A stretch of DNA of 64,000 nt from Streptomyces niveus (lineage in GTDB: Bacteria; Actinomycetota; Actinomycetes; Streptomycetales; Streptomycetaceae), in the NCBI RefSeq assembly GCF_002009175.1, contig NZ_CP018047.1:7183001-7247000 (forward strand), given 5' to 3'. The notes under the pieces are model-generated. The model saw nothing but the letters and a program-made list of their open reading frames with translations. It searched no databases and was not told where the DNA came from. Made by a program: the position numbers and the translations under genes. Numbering within the stretch: position 1 is the stretch's first letter; the number at the start of each line of letters is the position of its first letter. This document shows positions 17,417 to 27,500 of this stretch, piece by piece.

Positions 17417-17717
17417 CGACTCCCGGCCGACACGCGCCACCGGACCCGGGATGGTGTCTCGAACGGATTGTCCCGGCGCCTTTCCGGCCGGGGCGTGCGC
17501 CGGAGGCGCGTCGTAATGCACCGGCGTTCATCGATAAGCAAAAGAATCAATGGTGTTGAGATCGGTCAATTTCTGTCATCCACTCACACGAAGCGGCCAT
17601 CTTTCCTACACTCAATTCACCATGTGACGGCTGTGCCCGATGTGCGACCGACAACGGGGGTGGGGGTGCCGGGCGAGGCCCCTTCGGGCTTCTTCGCTTG
17701 CGGCATGATGACCCGTC
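17417..17717. other. Intergenic region, relatively AT-rich
   Basis: About 300 bases without a convincing gene. The central part (~17520-17630) is clearly more AT-rich than its surroundings and probably carries the promoter for the downstream antiporter-like gene; a TACACT hexamer at about 17612 could be a -10 element, but no good -35 box pairs with it. No terminator hairpin of note was seen. Confidence 0.4.
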
Positions 17718-19187
17718 ATGTGCGCGAAGTCCGTGGTCCGGTCGACCGGCGAACGGCGGTTGATTCCGACCGTCGATCTTGTGTGGCGAGATCGGATGCG
17801 GGGGGCACCGGAAGTGGTTCGGAGAGGGTGGCGGTTACGCGGCCGGGCGGCCGAGGCGCCGTCGCGGCGCACTTCTCTGATGGCGATCGGCGCGCTGCTC
17901 GCCGGTCTCGCCATCGGTCTGCTGACCGGGCCGGGTAATCCGGCCGACCTGCCCCTCTACACCTTCACCGCCGGAGTGCTGCTGGCGATCGGTCTCTACG
18001 GCAGCACGCATGAACTCGAGGCCGCCGACGTGCGGGAGAACCTGCGCGCGGTGGTGGTGGCCGTCACCCTGGGAGTGCTGCTCAAAGCGGCGCTGATCTC
18101 CGCCGTGATGGTCCTCGTGGTCAGGGGTCCGGAAGCCATCGTGCTCGGTATCGCGGTCGCCCAGATCGACCCGCTCTCCGTGGCCGCCATGGGTGCCCGC
18201 CACCGGATGTCGCGCCGGGCGAAGACCCTGCTCTCGGCCTGGGCGTCGTTCGACGACCCGATGACCGTGCTGCTCAGTTTCTACTTCGCCGTGCTGGCGC
18301 TGCGGGCCGGCGGCGGTAGCGGTAGCGGCACGGTGTCGATGGCGCCCGACCAGGGCGCCGGGGCCGACTTCCTGCTGACCACCCTGGCCAACGTGGTCCT
18401 CTTCGGAATCGCCCTGCTCGTCTGGCACTTGGTTCGGCGGCTCACGGTCGGCCGGCGTACCGAGCACAAGCCGGAGCACCAGCCTGAGGACAGGCCCGAG
18501 GACAGGCCCGGGGCCGAGGGCGCCGGCACCGGCTCCGCAGCCGCGCGCCGGGCCGACGTACTCGCGGCGGTGCTCGTCGTTGTCCTGGTGCTGGTCGCCG
18601 CCGCGTACATGCTGGTGCTGGCCGTCGCGCTGGCCGGACTCTTCGTCCGCGTCGGCCGGTTCAAGCCGTATGTGAACCGGGCCGTGTCGGGCGCGTTCCT
18701 GGTCGCCGCCTGTCTTCTGGGGGTGCTGCTCGCGCAGGGGATCGATCCGCTGCCGGGACTGGCGCTCGGTGCGGCGGCGTTCGGGGCGCAGATGGTGGCC
18801 GCGCTGCTCGCCGGGCCCTGGCTGGTGCCGGGCATCAGCCGTGTCGACCGCTACTACCTGGGACTCGGCCAGCAGAACGGCATCACGGCCATCCTGCTGG
18901 CCCTGGCACTCGAACCTCAATTCCCGGGCACCGCGGGGGTCGTGGGGCCCGCGATCATCGTCGTCAACCTGCTGCACCACGGCGCCAACCGGCTGCTGGA
19001 CCGGAAGCTCGACGTGACGCCGCCCCCGCCGCCGCCCGCGCTGCCGAGCGGCCGGGAGAAGCCGGAGCCGTACGGCCCTGAGACCGCCGGCCCCGAAACC
19101 GGCGGTCCCGAGACGGCCGGCGGCGCCGCGGCGCGCACGTCACCGGCCGCCGGCGGCCCCATGGGCACTGCCCCCGAGGTGATTTGA
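17718..19187 (+). CDS. Cation:proton antiporter-like membrane protein
   Basis: Up to 489 residues; the start is uncertain because the ATG at 17718 has no clear ribosome site, and ATG 17796 or 17879 also fit. About ten to twelve membrane helices begin with LMAIGALLAGLAIGLLTG. The pattern AQIDPLSVAAMGARHRMSRR followed by SAWASFDDPMTVLL, with paired acidic residues in a helix, resembles the ion-binding core of CPA-type Na+/H+ exchangers. A charged cytoplasmic loop (~250-275) and a Pro-rich C-terminal tail flank the core. Ion specificity cannot be told. It may or may not belong with the ATPase genes downstream. Confidence 0.65.
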   Translation: MCAKSVVRSTGERRLIPTVDLVWRDRMRGAPEVVRRGWRLRGRAAEAPSRRTSLMAIGALLAGLAIGLLTGPGNPADLPLYTFTAGVLLAIGLYGSTHELEAADVRENLRAVVVAVTLGVLLKAALISAVMVLVVRGPEAIVLGIAVAQIDPLSVAAMGARHRMSRRAKTLLSAWASFDDPMTVLLSFYFAVLALRAGGGSGSGTVSMAPDQGAGADFLLTTLANVVLFGIALLVWHLVRRLTVGRRTEHKPEHQPEDRPEDRPGAEGAGTGSAAARRADVLAAVLVVVLVLVAAAYMLVLAVALAGLFVRVGRFKPYVNRAVSGAFLVAACLLGVLLAQGIDPLPGLALGAAAFGAQMVAALLAGPWLVPGISRVDRYYLGLGQQNGITAILLALALEPQFPGTAGVVGPAIIVVNLLHHGANRLLDRKLDVTPPPPPPALPSGREKPEPYGPETAGPETGGPETAGGAAARTSPAAGGPMGTAPEVI

Positions 19188-19233
19188 CCGCGGGGAACGG
19201 GGAGAACGAGGAGAGACACCGGGAGGGGGAGCG

Positions 19234-20130
19234 ATGGACCGGGTGGGGGTGGGTCTGGCCGCCTTGGGGTGCGCGGTGGTGGTAGGCCTGTGCGCGGTCC
19301 CGTCCGTGGCGTTCGCGGACCAGAAGGAGGACGACGCGCGGGCTGTCTACTGTCTCGACCCCGCCCGGGGGCCGGACATGGTGCGCGCGGCGGTGCAGTT
19401 GGATGTGGCGAAGCCGGTGACCGGGGAACCGGGCCGCCTGCTGCCGGGCCCGAACCGTATACGGACTCTGACCGTCGAGCAGTGGTACGACCGCCACCCG
19501 AAGGACTTCGGACGGGTCTGCGAGGCCGTGATGGCCGCCCGGTCCGACACGCCGGGGCCGGCGAAGGACGAAGGCGGCGGCGGTGTCCGCGATTCGGCGC
19601 TGCTGGCCGCGCTGGGCGTGGTGTTCACGCTGTTCGTCCAGTTCGTCGAGCGCGGCACCTCGCGCCGCAGGGAGCGGCTCACGGCGCTGACCGGTGCGAC
19701 CGGCACATTCTCCTACGAGGCGGAGCTCTATCTCACCGCCTGGCGGGAGAACGTCCGCAGCCCGCACGGTGAAGTGGCCACCGCCCGTGCCGCGTTGGCG
19801 GCGGCGCTGCGGGGACTCGCCCTGCCGGGCGCGCGGGGGCGCGCGGCGGACGGCCTGGGCAGGACCCTCCCGTTGCCCGACCCGCTGGAAGCGGTCGACG
19901 CCAAGTCGGCCGGCGGCGCGCGGTCCTGGAGCCCGGACGAGCGGGCGGCCGAGATCCTGCGCGTGCAGGCGGAGTTGAGCGCCACTGTGGCCGAAGCGCG
20001 GGAACTGGCCTCCTCGGCCGCGGTCTGGCACGTCCGCCGGTACATCCGCACGTTCCGCCCCTCGCGCTCCGGGACACCGCCCCGGACGCCGGACCATGAG
20101 CCGCGTGGCGGCCCGACCACGGGGGCATGA
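19234..20130 (+). CDS. Two-helix membrane protein of unknown function
   Basis: 298 residues behind a strong GGGAGGGGG ribosome site. An N-terminal hydrophobic segment (~5-28) ends in AFADQ and may be a cleaved signal. An extracytoplasmic part with two Cys (YCLDP, RVCEAV) follows. A second helix (~120-140, LLAALGVVFTLFVQF) leads to a cytoplasmic domain rich in Arg, Ala and Glu that looks helical. It lies directly upstream of two P-loop ATPases, so it is a candidate membrane anchor or sensor for them. No family recognised. Confidence 0.65.
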   Translation: MDRVGVGLAALGCAVVVGLCAVPSVAFADQKEDDARAVYCLDPARGPDMVRAAVQLDVAKPVTGEPGRLLPGPNRIRTLTVEQWYDRHPKDFGRVCEAVMAARSDTPGPAKDEGGGGVRDSALLAALGVVFTLFVQFVERGTSRRRERLTALTGATGTFSYEAELYLTAWRENVRSPHGEVATARAALAAALRGLALPGARGRAADGLGRTLPLPDPLEAVDAKSAGGARSWSPDERAAEILRVQAELSATVAEARELASSAAVWHVRRYIRTFRPSRSGTPPRTPDHEPRGGPTTGA

Positions 20131-20136
20131 GCGACC

Positions 20137-21213
20137 ATGACGACCAGCCCGCTGCCCTGCAATCTGTTCGGCGTCCCCACCGGGGGCGCCGGACCGTGGC
20201 AGAAGTACGCGCCGCTCGCGCCCTGGCTGTTCGAGGGGCATTCCGATCTGTGGGCGCCGGTGGACCATGTGGCGCAGTTGCTGGAGAAATTCCAGGTACA
20301 GGGGCCGAGCCCCTGGGATCTCATGGACGTCGAATTCAGCCCCGGCCATCTCGTCATCGTCAGCGGTGCGAAAAAAACGGGCAAGACAAGTCTGATCCAT
20401 CACTGTGTGCATGATCTGGCCGTCCGTCTTCAGGAATGTGTTATTGCTCGCGACGGGCCCGTCGGCGAGGATGCGCAGATGGTCGAGAAATGGCGCACAA
20501 GAAACCGCCCCGCCAGTTCCTTCGTGGTGGTGCTCGACGGATACCGGAACAAAAGGGAGTCCTTTGGGCGGGGCCGCATCGACGGTACCGGTGAGCTGTT
20601 CGAGCCCATCGACGCGCAGATCCTGGAGCGTGTCGTCGAAACCCTGAGGGGTCTTCCGGAGTGGGACCGGGCAGAGCGTGAGTCAGTACTTACCGTGGAT
20701 CCGTCCAAGCCCTACAGTGGATATCACCGGCTCAAAAGAATCCTGAAAGACGTCAACCGCTGCGCATTGATCGTCGTGCCCCATGTCCCCTGGGCGCACA
20801 CCGAATTGTCCATTAGATTCATAAATGAGTGCCACGAGATCGCGACCCGTGGACTCGTGGTGTTTCTGGAGGTGTCGCAGATCGACTTCGCCCCGCTGCT
20901 GCACGCCGCGCTGGGCGAGAGACCGGAAGCGGTGACCCATCTGGAGATGGGTGCGCTGGAGAAAGAGGACTGGACCACCTACATCCGGCACCGGCTCACC
21001 GTGGACGGCATACCGGCTCCGGTGGTATCCGTCGCGGACGACGTCATCGACACGGCGCCGTCATTACCGATCAACACCATCGGGGACATGCAGACACATC
21101 TCTACGAGATCGCCCAACTGGCTCGCAGGGAATACAACGACCTGATCGACGCGGAAGTCGTACGCCGACACTTCGACGAGTTGACGCGACCCGATGTCCT
21201 GCGCAGGTACTGA
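20137..21213 (+). CDS. P-loop ATPase with a TTA codon
   Basis: 358 residues. Walker A is GAKKTGKTS at about 77-85 and a Walker B-like strand is SFVVVLDGY near 130. The C-terminal half is helical and resembles the lid of AAA/STAND-type NTPases. The coding sequence is AT-richer than its neighbours, with AGA, ATA and AAA codons, and one TTA at 21064-21066 (residue 310), suggesting bldA-dependent translation and possibly recent transfer. A run of seven A bases encodes part of Walker A. It starts 6 bases after the membrane-protein gene. Function unknown. Confidence 0.72.
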   Translation: MTTSPLPCNLFGVPTGGAGPWQKYAPLAPWLFEGHSDLWAPVDHVAQLLEKFQVQGPSPWDLMDVEFSPGHLVIVSGAKKTGKTSLIHHCVHDLAVRLQECVIARDGPVGEDAQMVEKWRTRNRPASSFVVVLDGYRNKRESFGRGRIDGTGELFEPIDAQILERVVETLRGLPEWDRAERESVLTVDPSKPYSGYHRLKRILKDVNRCALIVVPHVPWAHTELSIRFINECHEIATRGLVVFLEVSQIDFAPLLHAALGERPEAVTHLEMGALEKEDWTTYIRHRLTVDGIPAPVVSVADDVIDTAPSLPINTIGDMQTHLYEIAQLARREYNDLIDAEVVRRHFDELTRPDVLRRY

Positions 21214-21239
21214 CCGTCTCACCAGGGAGGAGCACCGCA

Positions 21240-23576
21240 GTGAGTCAGATCGACAGCAATCCCGGCAGAATCAATCCATTTCGGGGCAGCACCAGCGTCC
21301 AGCTGGAAGGCTTCGACGACACCACGAACGTCGGTAACGACTCCCCGAGGGAACGGATTCACATCCCGGGCGGACCCTGGCCGGATTTGCGGGAACATCT
21401 CACCGAGTATTTCGAGTCGGCGGAGAACGGCCGTGTCCGGGGCCGTGTCATGGCCCTGGTCGGCGGTTACGGACTCGGTAAGAGCCATATCGCCGAGAAA
21501 CTCATCAGCACGGTCCGTGAGAGAGGCAGCTCCCAGCCCATCTGGGTGATCGGGCAGCCCTTCACCGACATGGGGTCGGTCTACCGCAACCGGATCATGC
21601 ATCCGCGGGACGACTTCAACGCCCGCGCCGAACTCGAACGCGCGGTGACGGACTACCACTCCGACGTCGTGGCGGACTTACTGGACCGGGACGAGTCCCT
21701 CCTCCAGAGCGAGCAGGAGCGCGACTACGTACGCGGACTGCGCGAACGCCGGATCGACCCGCAGAAGATCGCCCAGACGTACGACTTGGACCAGGAGCTG
21801 ATCCAGCGGCGGCTGCGGGAACACCTCAAGGGAGTCACCGACCACCGCGCCTTCGCCACCGCCCTGGCCCTGCTGCTGCGCCGGCCCTTCAACAGCGACG
21901 TGTGGGACTGGCTCTCGGGGGAGCGGCCCGCGCAGTCGCTGCGGGACCGGGGGATCACCGGCGCGATCGACGGCATCCAGATGACGTTCGACGCCCTCGC
22001 CGTCTTCAGCTTCGTCTACGGGCAGGTCGGGAAACCGTACGTCCTCGTCCTGGACGACTTCGAGAAGGTGTACAGCTGGCGGCGCAAGGAGCGCATGCTC
22101 TTCATCAACGCCTTCGAGATGCTGGTCAACTGCTATGTCAACGAAGGCGGTCTGCTCGTCTTCTGCATCCAGCCGGACTCCTGGGGCAAGCTTCCGCCGT
22201 CCCTCCACGAGCGGGTGTCGCCGTTCTGGCTGAACAACTGGAACGCGCGGCGCACCGAAGAACTCATCAGCGCCTATGTGAGCGGCCCGGCCCCACGGAC
22301 GGCCGGCCCGGAGACACCTTTCGCGCCCTTCACCCGCCCCGCCGTGGGCGAGGTGGCCGTCATCTCCGACGGCGTCCCCCGCAGAGCGCTGCGCATCTGT
22401 GAGAGCGCCTGGAACACGGCGCTCGGGTCGCGCGGCGAGATGGCGCCCATCGACATGCGGACCGTGCACCGCGCGGTACGCGCCGACTACGAGACACGCT
22501 CCACGGAGGAGGTCTACAGCCTCCTCGACAAGGCGCTCACCGAGGAGCAGTGGGGCCGCGCGGCCGGCCCGGAGGGGCTGAACGAGTCGGTCGTCGGCAG
22601 CCACGGTCACGCGCCGTACTGGGTACGGGTCGCGGCCGCCTCGTGGATCGCCATCGTGCCGGTGGGCTCCGTCCTCGGCGACGACGACGTCGAGGCGATC
22701 CGGCGCGTCACCGACACCGTGCGCGACGTCTTCCGGTCCAGCCACTGCGAGGTCCTGATCGTCGTGAACGGACAGGTCTCACGCACCATGCGGGACCGCG
22801 TCACGGCCGTGACGGACACCGTCCCGCTGGCCGTGGGCGAGCGGCGGTTCGCCCGCGACCTCACGCTCGGCGTCGCCAAGCTCGCCGACCGGCTCCGTAC
22901 CAGCAGCCGCGACGCCCAGCTCGAACGGGTACGCGACCGGCTCGACACCATCACCGCCCAGCAGTCCGACATCATGCGGCGGCTCGACAGCGTCGAGGTC
23001 GGCATCACCCGGCACCAGCACGCGAGCGCGGTCCGCACCGACCGGACCCCCGAACTCCCGCTGCCCGACACCGTCCAGCCCTACTTCACCGCCGCGTTCG
23101 CCGGAGTGGACCGGCTGCTCGACGGCACCGGCGAACCGTCCCCCGATCTCGGGGTCGACGGCACCGGCATGGCCGCCCCCGGTGCCCGCCCGCACCGCAT
23201 GGACTTCAGTGCACGGCGAATGGAACTCCTGGGCACCGCCGCGCACGCGCGCAACCTCATCAAGGCGTTCCAGCGGTCCCTCGCCGACTGGTGGCGCACC
23301 GTCGGCGGTGACGAGGGCGGGCCCATCGACCGCGAACAGCATCAGAGCCTCTTCGTCATCTGCCGCAGCTTCGAGATCTCCATCGAGGTGCTGCCCCCGC
23401 TGAGTCCGGCCGGATCGCCCGGCGAAAGTCTCGGCGGCGGGTTCCGCACGGGCTCCTGGGAGGAGCCCGCCGTGCCGTACGACAGCGATCCGGGAGAGCT
23501 GCTGCCCGCACTGGCGGGCGACGTGCTGCGCTCGATGCGCGCCGTCGTCAGGAACCGGCTGCCGCGATCCCCCTGA
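21240..23576 (+). CDS. Large P-loop ATPase with C-terminal coiled coil and a TTA codon
   Basis: 778 residues from a GTG behind GGGAGGAG. After ~70 residues comes Walker A, GGYGLGKSH (~75-83), and Walker B YVLVLDDFEKVY near 267, the layout of an AAA/KAP-like ATPase. A helical domain with RRALRICESAW resembles a winged-helix lid. Residues ~480-560 form an alpha/beta segment (CEVLIVVNGQVS), then a coiled coil (~560-590) and a helical tail. Residue 147 is encoded by TTA (21678-21680), suggesting bldA control. It forms an operon with the two genes upstream. The 3' end overlaps a convergent gene by 29 bases. Function unknown; a conflict or signalling NTPase is plausible. Confidence 0.75.
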   Translation: MSQIDSNPGRINPFRGSTSVQLEGFDDTTNVGNDSPRERIHIPGGPWPDLREHLTEYFESAENGRVRGRVMALVGGYGLGKSHIAEKLISTVRERGSSQPIWVIGQPFTDMGSVYRNRIMHPRDDFNARAELERAVTDYHSDVVADLLDRDESLLQSEQERDYVRGLRERRIDPQKIAQTYDLDQELIQRRLREHLKGVTDHRAFATALALLLRRPFNSDVWDWLSGERPAQSLRDRGITGAIDGIQMTFDALAVFSFVYGQVGKPYVLVLDDFEKVYSWRRKERMLFINAFEMLVNCYVNEGGLLVFCIQPDSWGKLPPSLHERVSPFWLNNWNARRTEELISAYVSGPAPRTAGPETPFAPFTRPAVGEVAVISDGVPRRALRICESAWNTALGSRGEMAPIDMRTVHRAVRADYETRSTEEVYSLLDKALTEEQWGRAAGPEGLNESVVGSHGHAPYWVRVAAASWIAIVPVGSVLGDDDVEAIRRVTDTVRDVFRSSHCEVLIVVNGQVSRTMRDRVTAVTDTVPLAVGERRFARDLTLGVAKLADRLRTSSRDAQLERVRDRLDTITAQQSDIMRRLDSVEVGITRHQHASAVRTDRTPELPLPDTVQPYFTAAFAGVDRLLDGTGEPSPDLGVDGTGMAAPGARPHRMDFSARRMELLGTAAHARNLIKAFQRSLADWWRTVGGDEGGPIDREQHQSLFVICRSFEISIEVLPPLSPAGSPGESLGGGFRTGSWEEPAVPYDSDPGELLPALAGDVLRSMRAVVRNRLPRSP

Positions 23577-24555
23577 CCAGCTCGCGCAGCCGGGTCTCGG
23601 CGTTGGCCACCTCGAACTGGTCGAGTGTCACACCGAGGACGAAGTCCCCCTCGCCCTCGCCCAGCCAGTGGATGTACACGGCGCCCTCCTGCACGTCCAG
23701 CACCAGCCGGGTGAGCCCCGACAGGCCGATCGACTGCAACGGTTCGGCCAGACTCGCCACCGTCGTACGGAGGCGGAACGCGATGTCGTGGTACATCGCG
23801 CGCTTGGCCGCGGCCACGACGCCCACCAGATGGGGACTGATCAGCCGGTCGCCCAGAGCGTCACCGGCGCACACCAGCGCCCAGTCGCGGTAGTACGCGG
23901 CGTACTGGAGGTCGTGCCGGTTGACCAGCGACCGCCAGTCGCTCCGCAGTACGGACACCAGCGCCTGGTCCGCCGTCCGGTCGGCCTCGAAGTTGATGTC
24001 CTGGGGGCCGTCGAGCGCGCGCAGCGGACGGTTCTTGTCACCGCCCAGATGCTCGTCCGGCTGATGCAGCACCGCTTCGCGGATGTCCGCGACCGTGTCG
24101 TTCATCATCCAGTCCAGCGCGTCCACCCCGTCGTCCGCCAGGGTGACGGACACCAGGTGCTGACCGCGCTTGAGCCGTCCGTAGTGCATCGCCCCACCGG
24201 TGGTGACGGCCAGCACCCGCATCAGATAGCCGGTCTCCAGCCGGTCCAGGGTCGTGCTGAAGTCCGCGACGCAGCGCAGCAGTTGCCGGCCGGGCCGGCC
24301 CTCCGTCTCGACCTCCTCGTCCCACGGCAGGCCACCGGCCGCGGGGAACGGGTCCGCGCCCGCGGGCCGGACCGCGAAATCCACGATGTTGTTGCTGAAG
24401 TGCGCGATCCCCCGGAACAAGGGCGTCTTCCGGGCCGCGGCCAGACACCGCCGGGCGAACTCGTCGTAGGCGTCGTCGGTCCAGTGGTCCGCCTTCAGCA
24501 ACTCGGCACGGGTACGCGCCGATCCATCGAGGCCGGCCTGTTCCGTCATGTCCAC
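23548..24555 (-). CDS. Unrecognised soluble protein in the RiPP/STAND operon
   Basis: 335 residues, no signal peptide or membrane helix. Mixed alpha/beta; conserved-looking segments include FRGIAHFSNNIVDFAVRP, LPWDEEVE and GLTRLVLDVQEGAVYIHWLGEG near the C-terminus. No catalytic signature was identified. It starts 34 bases after the stop of the large FxsT-like gene on the same strand, so it is the third gene of that operon. It could be an effector or adaptor of the STAND protein; that is only context. Confidence 0.7.
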   Translation of the reverse strand: MDMTEQAGLDGSARTRAELLKADHWTDDAYDEFARRCLAAARKTPLFRGIAHFSNNIVDFAVRPAGADPFPAAGGLPWDEEVETEGRPGRQLLRCVADFSTTLDRLETGYLMRVLAVTTGGAMHYGRLKRGQHLVSVTLADDGVDALDWMMNDTVADIREAVLHQPDEHLGGDKNRPLRALDGPQDINFEADRTADQALVSVLRSDWRSLVNRHDLQYAAYYRDWALVCAGDALGDRLISPHLVGVVAAAKRAMYHDIAFRLRTTVASLAEPLQSIGLSGLTRLVLDVQEGAVYIHWLGEGEGDFVLGVTLDQFEVANAETRLRELVRGIAAAGS

Positions 24556-24589
24556 TCCGTTCCCCTCCCCGGGCCGCCGCCCGCCGATG

Positions 24590-27500
24590 TCACACGCCGG
24601 GCAGTTCCATGTCGATGTCCCCGCGCCGCCGCGCCATCTCCGGAGTGTGCGGCCCGCCCCTCAGCTTCGCCTCGGTGATGGCCAGGTTGTCCGCCGCGAC
24701 GGCCCGGAACGGGTGCCGTGCCATCTCCAGCCTGTCGTAGCCGTCCCGGGCGAACTTCTCCAGCGCCGCCGCCTCGTCCAGGCGGCCGGTCTCGAAGAGC
24801 GCGCCGGCGACACCGACGGCCGCCGCCATGACCCAGGGATGACCGGAGCCCATCCGCTCCCTCAGCGCCGACTGCGCGGCGGTACCGATCTCCAGCGCGG
24901 GCGCGTGCCGCCCGGCGTACCGCAGATGGACCCCGAGCCGCACCCGGCAGAGCTGCGCGAACGGATGGACGGCGCCCAGGGTGCTCTCGATACGGGTCAG
25001 ACAGCGCTCCGTCTCGGCGACCGCGTCCTCGAACTCACCCAGCGCACAGAGATCCACCGCCAGACTGAACCGGCAGCGCAGTGTGGCCAGATGCTGCTCA
25101 CCGAGCCTCTCCAGTGCCAGCTCCAGCACCCGCAGGTCGCGCTCCCTGGCCCCGTCGAGGTGGCCGAGCCGGCGCTCGCTCACCGCGAGCCCGTTCTCGG
25201 CGTCGACCCGCAGCGGCACCGGGAGCGGGTTCGCGTCGGACGACGAGCGGCGCAGCATCAGCCTCTTCAGCAGGTCGAACGACTCGGCGTTCTGCCCGAG
25301 ATTGCGGTGCATGGCGGCGAGGAACGGCACCAGTTCCACCACGCGGGCACTGTCGGGGCCGGCGATCGCGCGTCGTTGGTTGTGCAGGTTCTGAAGGAGC
25401 CGCAGCGCCTTGTGGTAGTCGCCGTTCAGCGCCAGGGACAGCGCGAGCGTGTGCTCCACCAGGGCGGTCGCCTCGTGCCGGGGCCCCAGCAGTTCCAGCA
25501 TGCTCTGCGCGGCGCTGTCGTCCTCGGCCAGCCCGTCCGAGAAGTTGCCCACGGCCCTGAGGCCCGCCGAGTAGAGCCTGTTGGTCTGGAGCGCGCGCGG
25601 GTGGTTCGGGCCGAGGAGCGCGCGGTAGCCGTGGAGGGACGTGCGCGCGAGGCGCCCCGCGTCGCCGTACTGGCCGAGCCGCCGGTGCGCCTGGGACTTC
25701 AGGGCGAGCAGCCGCAGATACTCCGGGGTCCGGCCGTCGTGCCACGAGTTGACGGCGAACTCCCCGACCCGCAGGGCCTCTTCCAGCGAGACCTTGTCAC
25801 CCGACCGCACCAGGTCGTGGAGGTGGCCCAGCAGCCGGCCGCGCACCTGGGGGCGCGTGTCGTCCCACAGTCTCAGCGCCTCGATCTGGCGTGCCCGGCG
25901 GTCCATGTACTCCTTGGCCCGCGGGCCCTCCCGGCGTCCGGCGCCGTCGGCGGCCGGCTCGTACCGGCCGACGACCTCGCGCAGCTCCGCCTCCCGCCCG
26001 GCCCGTCGCGACCCCATGCGCCGCACGACGAGCTCCCGGACGACCCCGTGCATCCGCACCGGTTCGTCGGGGCGGGCGAAGTCGAACTCGACGAGGCCGT
26101 AGCGGTTCAGCGCCCACAGGGCGACGTCGACCATCAGCGGCTCGTCGAGATGGGCGCCGTCGCCCGGCTCCGGGGCCGGACCGGACATCGGCGCGTCACC
26201 GGGTGACGGAGGTTCGCGGCGCCGGCGGACCACGGCCGCCTGCATCTGGGGCGACCGCAACAGCGGCAGATCCATCCCCGCGCCCGCCAGCAGGGCGCAC
26301 ACCTCGGCCAGCCAGACCAGCGGGTCGCTGCCGCCCGCGACCCGCGCCCACACATGGGCCGCCGCCGTCTCCTCCAGCGAGGCGAACGCGACCTCCAGCA
26401 GGACACGCGGCAGCGGTACGTTCGGCATGTCACGCAGCAGCCGTCGCTGATGCCTGTCGAACAGGTCGGTGAACCGCTCGACCGCCCGCCGGATCGCCTC
26501 CGTACGCATCAGGTTGTCGGTGTCCACGCCCCGCGCCGTCTCCACACCCAGCCACGCGGCGGCCAGATACACGCTCAGCGGCAGCCGGCCCACCGTCTGG
26601 CCGACCCGGCGGGCGGCGGCCGACGGCAGGTTGGGGACCATCACCGACAGCAGCAGTTCGCTCTCCTCGTCGGTGAACGGCTCGACCACCACCGCCCCGG
26701 AGTCCGCCGCGCTGTCGGTGCCCCGGACCGTCGCCAGCACATGGCAGCGCTCGGACGGCCGGGGCAGCAGCCCCCCGATCTTCTCCAGTTCCGCGGCGGT
26801 CGCGATGTCGTCGCAGACCAGCAGCCACCGTTCGTCACGATTCGCCGCCGAGCGCTGCAACTCCCTGACGGTCTCGACGACATCACCGGTCCCGTCCAGA
26901 CGGAAGGCCCGCACCAGGCCGGCGAGGCCCCGGTCCAGCTCCTTCGGCGTGACGGCCCGCAGCCACCACACCACGTCGTAGCCGCCGCTGAAGCGGTGGC
27001 AGAACTCCAGGGCGATCTCGCTCTTCCCGACTCCCGGACGCCCCGTCACACGGCAGATGCCGCCGGTCCGGCCGGCCGTGCTGAGCGCCGTACGGAGCCC
27101 GTCGAGGGTTCCGTCACGCCCGACGAAAGAGGCGTTGCGAGGAGCGATGTTCTGTCTTCTGGGCCGATTGGGGAAGTTGAGCCTGCGCGGTCCGGGGGCC
27201 GGCGGGGCGGCCGTCATGTTGAGACCGCGCATCAGCGTCTCGACCGCCCCGGACTCGGGCAGATGGCGCAGATCGATCTGCTGGTGGTGGGAGAGCCGGC
27301 GGGGCGGCGCCTCCTGCTCCACCAGTACCAGACGCACATTGGGGTGCGAGAGGTCCGCGAGGAGGTCGCCCCGCTCGGGTCGCAGGCCCGTCGGGGAGAG
27401 CAGCAGCACCATGGCGTCGGGGGACGGGCGCTGCCCGTTGTAGGCCGCGAACCTGAGCCTGGTCACGGCGACACCGGCCGCGGCGAGCTGTGCCTCGATC

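Noticed and set aside
24548..26206. Long open frame on the plus strand opposite the FxsT-like gene
   Set aside because: It mirrors the real gene in a GC-rich genome, lacks any family motif and has Arg/Pro/Gln-rich composition typical of antisense frames.
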